Below, piece after piece: positions 58,303 to 64,000 of a stretch of 64,000 nt of DNA. The stretch comes from an uncultured Alphaproteobacteria bacterium. Lineage in GTDB: Bacteria; Pseudomonadota; Alphaproteobacteria; Rs-D84. The translations under genes were made by a program, and so were the position numbers. Every line of letters begins with the position of its first letter. The first letter of the stretch is position 1. The stretch lies in the NCBI GenBank assembly GCA_949878575.1, contig CATLAX010000001.1, forward strand, positions 62,001 through 126,000, written 5' to 3'. Under the pieces are notes generated by a model. That model ran no database searches, had not been told where the DNA came from, and saw nothing but the letters and a program-made list of their open reading frames with translations.

Positions 58303-60387
58303 GTGAATTTAATGCTAGAAAATCTTAACGACGCACAGCGCGCCGCCGTCACCACGACAGAGGGGCCGCTGCTGGTGCTGTCCGGGGCGGGAACGGGCAA
58401 GACGCGGGTGCTGACCACGCGGGTTGCGTATATTTTGCAATCCGGTCTGGCCATGCCGTGGCAGGTCTTGGCGCTGACCTTTACCAACAAGGCCGCGAAC
58501 GAGATGAAGGCACGTATCGCCGCATTTGCAGAAAGCGGCGGCGTCGCGTCGCGCGACCTGTGGTGCGGAACGTTCCATTCCATTGCGCTGCGTATACTGC
58601 GGGCGAATGCAGATGCCGCGGGCCTGCGCCGTGATTTTATCGTGTACGGCGACGACGATCAAAAGGCGGTTGTGAAAAATGTTCTGGCCGCGATGGGAAT
58701 GTCCACAAAAACGCCGGCGGAATATGTGGAACGCTTTTCGGCCGTCAAAGACCGGGGACTGGCCGCGGCCGGCTGCGACGACAAGATTTTTCTGGCGTAC
58801 AATGAGGAGCTGGCCCGTCTGGGGGCGGTGGATTTCGGTGACATTATTTTAAAGGTTCTGCAACTGTTTGACGCGCGGCCCGATATTTTGCAGCGGTATC
58901 AAAATCAGTTCAAATATATTCTGGTGGACGAGTTTCAGGATACAAATCATGCCCAGATGGAATTTCTGGAAATGCTGACGCGCGGGGCGGCGGCGCCGAA
59001 CATATGCTGTGTCGGTGATGACGACCAGTCCATTTATTCGTGGCGCGGTGCGGAAATTCGCCACATTTTAAATTTTGACAAAACATTTGCCGGCGCGGGC
59101 GTTATACGCCTGGAAACAAATTACCGCAGCACGCCGAATATTTTGGGGGCGGCAAATTCGCTGATACGGCATAACCGCGGGAGACTTGGCAAAGATTTGC
59201 GCAGTGCGGACGATGCCGCGGCCGGCGAACCGGTATATGTTTTAACCGTCCCTGGCGACTGGGACGAGGCGCGTGTTGTTGCCGATGCGATTGTTCGTGA
59301 CGGCGAGGCGGACTATGGGGCGTTCGCGGTGCTGATAAGGGCCGGGGCCCTGTCGCGGCTGTTTGAAGAGGAATTTGCGCGCCGCGGTATCCCGTACCGT
59401 TTGATAGGCGCGACAAAGTTTTACGACCGCACGGAAATCCGTGACGCGATTGCGTATATCCGCTTAATGGTGTACCGGTTTGACGATGTTTCTTTTCAGC
59501 GCATAATCGGCAGGCCGCGGCGCGGGTTTGGCGGGGCGGCGCTGGACAAAATGCGCGCATGCGGCGGGGACCTGATGTCGGGGCTGATAAACGCGCAATT
59601 TACCGTGAAACAGCGCGCGGCCGCTGATGACTTCTTAAACGCGTTTGATTTTGACTGGGCCGCAATGCCCCCGGCCGAGGCGGCGCAGACATTGTTGGAA
59701 CGCGCAGGTTACCTAAAAATGTGGCGCGAATCCAAGGATACGGATGCCCCTGACCGGCTGGACAATCTGCGCGAGCTGTTTACGAACGTTATCGCAAAGT
59801 ACGACACGCTGGCGGATTTTCTGGAACAGGCCGCGTTAATGATGACCGATGACGACGCCGATGCGGCGGCAATGGGGGCCGCCGTCAGCATAATGACAAT
59901 TCATGCCGCCAAAGGGCTGGAATTTGACACGGTGTTTCTGCCCGCCTGGGAAGAGGGGATATTCCCCAACGACAAAACGGTGGAGGAGGGCGCACTGGAA
60001 GAAGAGCGCAGGCTGGCCTATGTCGCGATTACGCGCGCGCGGCGCCGGGCGGTTATAATAAACGCAATGTCGCGGCGTTTGTTCGGCGAACAGAAATATA
60101 ATTCCCCCAGCCGGTTTATTGACGAGATGGACGAGCGCTATCTGGATTTTCAGGGCGGGGCCCCGCGCGGCGCGCGAATGTCGGAAAACCGGATTCCAAC
60201 ATCTTATGGGGTGCGGCGTCGGCAGTCGCGCGCAGTGGCGCGGGAAAGTGCGGTCGGGCGTCTGGTCGCGCATGTTGAAATGGGCCGCGGTGTCGTGATA
60301 GAGGATGCGGGCGAAATTTTAACCGTTGCATTTAAAGAGCGCGGAATAAAAAAGGTCGCACGGCAGTATTTGTCGTTTGAATCTTAA
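58303..60387 (+). CDS. uvrD: UvrD/PcrA-type SF1A DNA helicase
   Basis: About 694 residues. N-terminal LENLNDAQRAAV matches the family Q-motif region, Walker A is LSGAGTGKTRVL, the Walker B box is LVDEFQDTNHAQ, later motifs are DDQSIYSWRGA, ETNYRST and TIHAAKGLEFDTVF, and YVAITRARRRAV is motif VI. It unwinds DNA in repair and at stalled forks. Start candidates are ATG 58300, GTG 58303 and ATG 58312; the promoter at 58269 puts the transcription start at about 58303, so the first is unlikely. Confidence 0.95.
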   Translation: MNLMLENLNDAQRAAVTTTEGPLLVLSGAGTGKTRVLTTRVAYILQSGLAMPWQVLALTFTNKAANEMKARIAAFAESGGVASRDLWCGTFHSIALRILRANADAAGLRRDFIVYGDDDQKAVVKNVLAAMGMSTKTPAEYVERFSAVKDRGLAAAGCDDKIFLAYNEELARLGAVDFGDIILKVLQLFDARPDILQRYQNQFKYILVDEFQDTNHAQMEFLEMLTRGAAAPNICCVGDDDQSIYSWRGAEIRHILNFDKTFAGAGVIRLETNYRSTPNILGAANSLIRHNRGRLGKDLRSADDAAAGEPVYVLTVPGDWDEARVVADAIVRDGEADYGAFAVLIRAGALSRLFEEEFARRGIPYRLIGATKFYDRTEIRDAIAYIRLMVYRFDDVSFQRIIGRPRRGFGGAALDKMRACGGDLMSGLINAQFTVKQRAAADDFLNAFDFDWAAMPPAEAAQTLLERAGYLKMWRESKDTDAPDRLDNLRELFTNVIAKYDTLADFLEQAALMMTDDDADAAAMGAAVSIMTIHAAKGLEFDTVFLPAWEEGIFPNDKTVEEGALEEERRLAYVAITRARRRAVIINAMSRRLFGEQKYNSPSRFIDEMDERYLDFQGGAPRGARMSENRIPTSYGVRRRQSRAVARESAVGRLVAHVEMGRGVVIEDAGEILTVAFKERGIKKVARQYLSFES

Positions 60388-60392
60388 AACGA

Positions 60393-61706
60393 TTATTTCT
60401 TTTTTGACTGGCGGTATGCGCGCCAGTATTTTTGACCCTGTTTGTAGGCGTTTTGGGTAAGGCGCGTTATGTCCTTGCCCAGCTGTTGGCCGATGGAATC
60501 GTCAACACTGCCGCCGATGTCGCCGGCAATGTCTTTTAGTTTGTTCGCCAAATATCCCACCAACAGCACCACGAGCAGGGTGATTACAAAATCCTGGTTG
60601 TCAAGCGACGGCACGGACGCGGCCAGGTTCGCGTCTATCACGCCGGATAGCAGCGCCGTGCACAGCGCAATCACCATCGCAAGCGATACAAAGAAAATGG
60701 CGGCGTTTATAAAGCGGCCTATCTGTGATGACAGCGACGCCGGTTTGAACAGCGACAGAAAACCGTTAAAGACCGTTCCGGCGATGCCCTTGTACGATGT
60801 CTTGCCGACGGTTTCCGCAATCGCCGTAAACGGGAGCAAAAATATTGTCAAAAACAAATCCGCAATCACGCCCATCGCCATCAGCGCGAATTTCCACAGA
60901 TTTATTAAAGACACGACTATGAACACGGCGCCGACGAAAAACGTAAATGCGCTGGACCCGATGCCGGCCAGCATCCATTTCCATCCGGCCGCAATGGACG
61001 TATAGAAAAATCCGGACATCCGTGTCGGCAGACACATTAAATCCGCGGCCGCCGCGGCGTCAATGGCGGCGTTGCCGGATATGTTGGCGGCCGCGTATTC
61101 ACGGATTGCGCCGCATGTATCCGGCAGCGTCGCGCCAGCGACGGATGTGACGGCGTTTAGTATCAAATCGGCCATATACGTGCCGACTGTTATAATCGGC
61201 CCCATTATCCACATGAAAATTTTTGCCGGGCCGGCGTTGATAATAATCAGCCATACCGTAATCATAAAGCCCTTCTTTACGATGTTTTCCACGGACTTTT
61301 TCACGTCCAGGGTGCCGGTAATCATCTGGTATGCTTCAAATCCCGTCCAGAATGTGAACGCGATAAGTATAAATATTGTTATAAACCGTATCAGCGACAT
61401 GTCCAGAACATGCCCGATAAGAGCCATGCCGTTTATAAAGGCCAGCCCAACCTTTGCCTCTATCGGAACATAATCCGCGACCTGTTGGTTTTGAAAACCG
61501 GATTGAAAGAAATCCATGTCCTGGGACAGGGTAGATGTAAAAACCTCTCGGTTGTGGTCTGTCGCCCATCGGCCGTAATCGCCGACATCGCCGCCGGCCG
61601 CACCGGGCAGGTTGTCCGCGGCAATCGCGCCGGGGATAATCAGCGCGATACCAAAAAGGCATATGATAATTTTTGAAAAAATTCTGCGAATACTCATTTT
61701 TATCAT
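60393..61706 (-). CDS. Polytopic membrane protein, VirB6/TrbL-like
   Basis: A 437-residue protein with a likely signal or first TM (about 10-30) and about six further TMs (about 104-126, 145-190, 243-300, 335-360, 370-392). IADLFLTIFLLPFTAIAETVGK near residue 290 matches the 'PF...f..t' pattern seen in VirB6/TrbL domains, and similar segments occur in both upstream genes. The basic C-terminus (KYWRAYRQSKKK) suggests a cytoplasmic tail. VirB6-type proteins line the inner-membrane channel of type IV secretion systems. It overlaps the preceding gene by ATGA. No other T4SS gene is in the window. Confidence 0.58.
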   Translation of the reverse strand: MIKMSIRRIFSKIIICLFGIALIIPGAIAADNLPGAAGGDVGDYGRWATDHNREVFTSTLSQDMDFFQSGFQNQQVADYVPIEAKVGLAFINGMALIGHVLDMSLIRFITIFILIAFTFWTGFEAYQMITGTLDVKKSVENIVKKGFMITVWLIIINAGPAKIFMWIMGPIITVGTYMADLILNAVTSVAGATLPDTCGAIREYAAANISGNAAIDAAAAADLMCLPTRMSGFFYTSIAAGWKWMLAGIGSSAFTFFVGAVFIVVSLINLWKFALMAMGVIADLFLTIFLLPFTAIAETVGKTSYKGIAGTVFNGFLSLFKPASLSSQIGRFINAAIFFVSLAMVIALCTALLSGVIDANLAASVPSLDNQDFVITLLVVLLVGYLANKLKDIAGDIGGSVDDSIGQQLGKDITRLTQNAYKQGQKYWRAYRQSKKK

Positions 61707-63142
61707 GCCTTTTTGCCGGCCGCCTTTGCTATGGCGTCAAATATCTGGGTTGGGGCGGACCAAATCTTTTTGCCAAGCGCCTTGGTCCATGCGCCGAAAT
61801 CAAACTGTTCGCCAAACGGTTTGACCAGAATCTGGTCTATGCGCGGCGAGACCACGTAATAATACAGCAGGAACAGGCCTATCATTAACATTATAAAATC
61901 CCAGCCGTCGTCCATAAAGTCAAAGGCGCCTGGATATTTTTGCTCAACCTGGGCGCGGCGTTGGACAAAGCATTCCTTGAATTTGTCGCCGTCAACCTCG
62001 CCATCGGTCAGCGACACGCGTTCACAGTCTGAAAACACTTTCATGACGGACAGTGTCTGCATGTCCGGATTTTCCGGCGCGACCCCCGGCATCGGCGGCA
62101 TTATGGAGTTATAACCGTCGGCCGGCCCGGGAAAGTACGCGTCGGCGGCGTACGACACGGTTGCGTACAGTATTAAAACCTTTAATGTTATCGCGATGGT
62201 TTGAACCGCGGCTTCCACTATTTTGTTAATGGCGTTGCCGGTCAGCCTTGACGCCATGGACCACGTCTTTTCAAACGCGGACGCGGCCAGCAGAAACGGT
62301 AAGAATATTATTATGAATATCAGCTTGAACACAACGGACAGGACCTTGAAGAACAGGTCAAATCCTATGATTAAAAATATTATTACCAGGCTTAATCCCG
62401 CAATCCATGTGAACAGGCCGCCACCCATGCCCAGCCATGCATAGTTCATTAACGCAAAACCGCCCGCGGCGCCCGCCAGCATGACACTGTTCAAATTTCC
62501 GATTACGCACATAAACGGCCCCATCACCGGATTTAGCACGTCGCCCGCGTCATCCGCCGCCGCCCGCAGTGCATCGCACTGTGATGCGCCGACTGTTCCC
62601 GTCGCCGCCATTGACAGTTCGGCGCCGGTGTACATTATCGGTGTGATTGTAATGTTTGCAACCGTTTTCAGCGCGGACGTGCCGCCCATGCCGATTGCGC
62701 CGATTAATACGCCGACGAACATTATCCGCGCGCCCTGGCGCCAGATTTTGTCAAACCATGACTTGAATTCCAGTTTCTTTTCCGCGCCGTCCAGTTTGGC
62801 CGTCTGCTGGGCCGCGGAAAACAGATGACGAATTGTTTCTATGAATATAAAGACGCCGAATCCCACGGCCAGCAGTATCCACAGGCCGTTTACGACCAGT
62901 TCCCAGAACATTTCCGTCGCCCGGCCGATAACCCCGAACAGCTCTGATACGTATCCGCACATAAAGCATCCCGGCGCGTCGCCGATATTGCCGTCTGCAC
63001 CGATTGCGGACATGAAATTGTCCATGCTGGTATACGTCAGGGCGTCGCCCCCAATTGACGACGACAGGTACCATATGCCGATGCCCAGTGCAATCGCACC
63101 CATTATTAAACGAACGGCAATCATAATCAGTGTGGACTTCAT
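61703..63142 (-). CDS. Polytopic membrane protein, VirB6/TrbL-like paralogue
   Basis: A 479-residue membrane protein with about eight TMs. The central segment (LVIIFLIIGFDLFFKVLSVV, then IFIIIFLPFLLAASAFEKTW) repeats the PF...F..T pattern of the two flanking genes. Cys-containing extracytoplasmic loops (PGCFMCGYVSEL; CDALRAA) could form disulfides. A final TM (about 425-442) is followed by a cytoplasmic tail QILVKPFGEQFDFGAWTKALGKKIW. ATGA overlaps link it to both neighbours. A secretion-channel role is inferred only from topology and paralogy. Confidence 0.58.
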   Translation of the reverse strand: MKSTLIMIAVRLIMGAIALGIGIWYLSSSIGGDALTYTSMDNFMSAIGADGNIGDAPGCFMCGYVSELFGVIGRATEMFWELVVNGLWILLAVGFGVFIFIETIRHLFSAAQQTAKLDGAEKKLEFKSWFDKIWRQGARIMFVGVLIGAIGMGGTSALKTVANITITPIMYTGAELSMAATGTVGASQCDALRAAADDAGDVLNPVMGPFMCVIGNLNSVMLAGAAGGFALMNYAWLGMGGGLFTWIAGLSLVIIFLIIGFDLFFKVLSVVFKLIFIIIFLPFLLAASAFEKTWSMASRLTGNAINKIVEAAVQTIAITLKVLILYATVSYAADAYFPGPADGYNSIMPPMPGVAPENPDMQTLSVMKVFSDCERVSLTDGEVDGDKFKECFVQRRAQVEQKYPGAFDFMDDGWDFIMLMIGLFLLYYYVVSPRIDQILVKPFGEQFDFGAWTKALGKKIWSAPTQIFDAIAKAAGKKA

Positions 63143-64000
63143 TTCTTATCGCCGCCCTTTATTATTGTTGCGCCAACCTTTTTTGCGGTGTCCGCCACCA
63201 GCGACGTCAGACGCATCGCATCGTTGGCCAGCTGTTCGCTAAGCGCGGTTTCCGAATCAACATCAAACGCGCCAAGCACCATTTTTGTTACCTGCGGAAT
63301 CTGGGAATATATGTAGTTTAGCACATACACCAGGACTATTGCACTGGCCAGTGTTATCTGGGCAAGGTTGTCTTCGCTTAAATCCGCGGCAAAAACCTCG
63401 CCGTTGTTAATGAGCGTCATTAGTTCCGCGGACGACGTGCCGGATGCGGAAAAGAATTTTGCGATTATCACCATTATGACGGTATATGTCAAAACCGCCG
63501 CCGCCAGGCCGATTATGGCGTTTATTACCTTTTTAAGCTGTTTTGTGCCGATGTTCTTGCCGATGCCCGCCAGCCATTGCGGCGCATCCGCGCCCTTGAA
63601 CGCGACCAGCGTTAAAGACAGCGGGAAAAAGAAAGCAAAAAACGTCATTGCAACTATCACATCGGCAAAGTAAAAGCAGAACCGGACAAACAGTTTGAAA
63701 AAGCCGTAAACAAGGTATATGCCGCACAACAGTATTAGTATGTGTTTTATCAGGTCGCCGATGCTGAACAGCGCCTGCCATGAAAACGCATTGTCTATGA
63801 CAGCGATGCCCAGTTTTATATACGACTGGAACTGTGTGATGGTAGTCTTCATCACCATTATGATTTTATCGCGCAAGTGGGGACGGTAAAATCCGTCGTC
63901 CGACATCTGCATGGGCTGGTACGTGACCTGTTCGTTGACTGTCTGCGCGTCCGTCTGCAATACGTTCTGGGTGTATATGGCGGTTATTTCCGCAACCGGT
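63139..64000 (-). CDS. Polytopic membrane protein, VirB6/TrbL-like (5' end beyond window)
   Basis: At least 285 residues; the frame remains open to base 64000 with no convincing start, so the N-terminus lies outside. An N-terminal soluble segment (QMSDDGFYRPHLRDK) precedes about five TMs, including LIKHILILLCGIYLVYGF and VIVAMTFFAFFFPLSLTLVAF, which parallels the FLPF segment of the two downstream genes. The C-terminus is VGATIIKGGDKK. It starts the visible part of a three-gene overlapping unit. Confidence 0.55.
   Translation of the reverse strand, partial: PVAEITAIYTQNVLQTDAQTVNEQVTYQPMQMSDDGFYRPHLRDKIIMVMKTTITQFQSYIKLGIAVIDNAFSWQALFSIGDLIKHILILLCGIYLVYGFFKLFVRFCFYFADVIVAMTFFAFFFPLSLTLVAFKGADAPQWLAGIGKNIGTKQLKKVINAIIGLAAAVLTYTVIMVIIAKFFSASGTSSAELMTLINNGEVFAADLSEDNLAQITLASAIVLVYVLNYIYSQIPQVTKMVLGAFDVDSETALSEQLANDAMRLTSLVADTAKKVGATIIKGGDKK

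Noticed and set aside
58312..60387. Helicase as AddA
   Set aside because: About 694 residues with PcrA-type motifs and no C-terminal nuclease domain; AddA is over 1,100 residues.
60393..64000. Complete type IV secretion locus
   Set aside because: Only VirB6-like candidates are visible; no VirB4, VirB8-11 or VirD4 homologue lies in the window.

Overview
The window looks like chromosomal DNA of an alphaproteobacterium with a Gram-negative envelope, possibly a host-associated or uncultured lineage. Supporting signs are the ftsQ-ftsA order, an alphaproteobacterial-type AddB, a DUF2924 plus serine-recombinase module, yajC-secD-secF, a Lol lipoprotein exporter, an Lpt permease, and many small lipoproteins and Cys-rich secreted proteins without obvious relatives. 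Genus or species cannot be named from the sequence. Most of the window is GC-rich with long open reading frames and tight, often overlapping (ATGA) gene pairs. Roughly 10.3-20.5 kb and 21.8-22.6 kb are visibly AT-rich.

Layout. 1-2.2 kb: cell-division genes ftsQ and ftsA (cut by the left edge) and a lipoprotein, all on minus. 2.3-7.9 kb: a plus-strand run with a secretin-like lipoprotein, a LolC-type permease and LolD ATPase, two linked Cys-rich exported proteins and a YjbR-like protein. 7.95-8.15 kb: tRNA-Gly(TCC) and tRNA-Tyr(GTA). 8.15-20.7 kb: a genomic island abutting the tRNA-Tyr 3' end, bounded by a 9-bp direct repeat. It carries a large serine recombinase with DUF2924 partner, a type I restriction-modification operon (half-size HsdS, HsdM, a two-TM coiled-coil protein, full HsdS, two tiny genes, HsdR, YgjP-like metallopeptidase) and a Fic protein behind an inverted-repeat array. 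20.8-22.6 kb: a lipoprotein and a two-TM protein, possibly a further accessory segment.

22.6-30.5 kb: an LpoA-like lipoprotein divergent from rsmI-engB-addB, then an MFS transporter and recA. 30.6-35.3 kb: five glycosyltransferase-type genes in two convergent groups, probably for a surface polysaccharide. 35.3-49.9 kb: typA, two small unknowns, trxB, serS, a J-domain protein with xerD and a mini membrane protein, lptG, greA, mutL, yajC-secD-secF and an S41-like protein that has lost its catalytic residues. 49.9-58.3 kb: PAP2 phosphatase, ftsK, two related beta-barrel proteins, a very large Cys-rich exported protein and dnaQ. 58.3-60.4 kb: a UvrD/PcrA helicase. 60.4-64 kb: three overlapping polytopic membrane genes that resemble tandem VirB6/TrbL proteins, the last cut by the right edge.

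Main points for follow-up: (1) the island's type I locus, with a membrane protein embedded where other hsd loci carry guard effectors; (2) six genes whose start codon lies 6-7 nt after a good -10 box, suggesting frequent leaderless transcription; (3) divergent lptG/greA promoters sharing one palindromic -35; (4) a pseudo-protease of the S41 family; (5) a VirB6-like triplet; (6) Cys-rich exported proteins with a shared module. All assignments come from reading motifs by eye; no database search was run.
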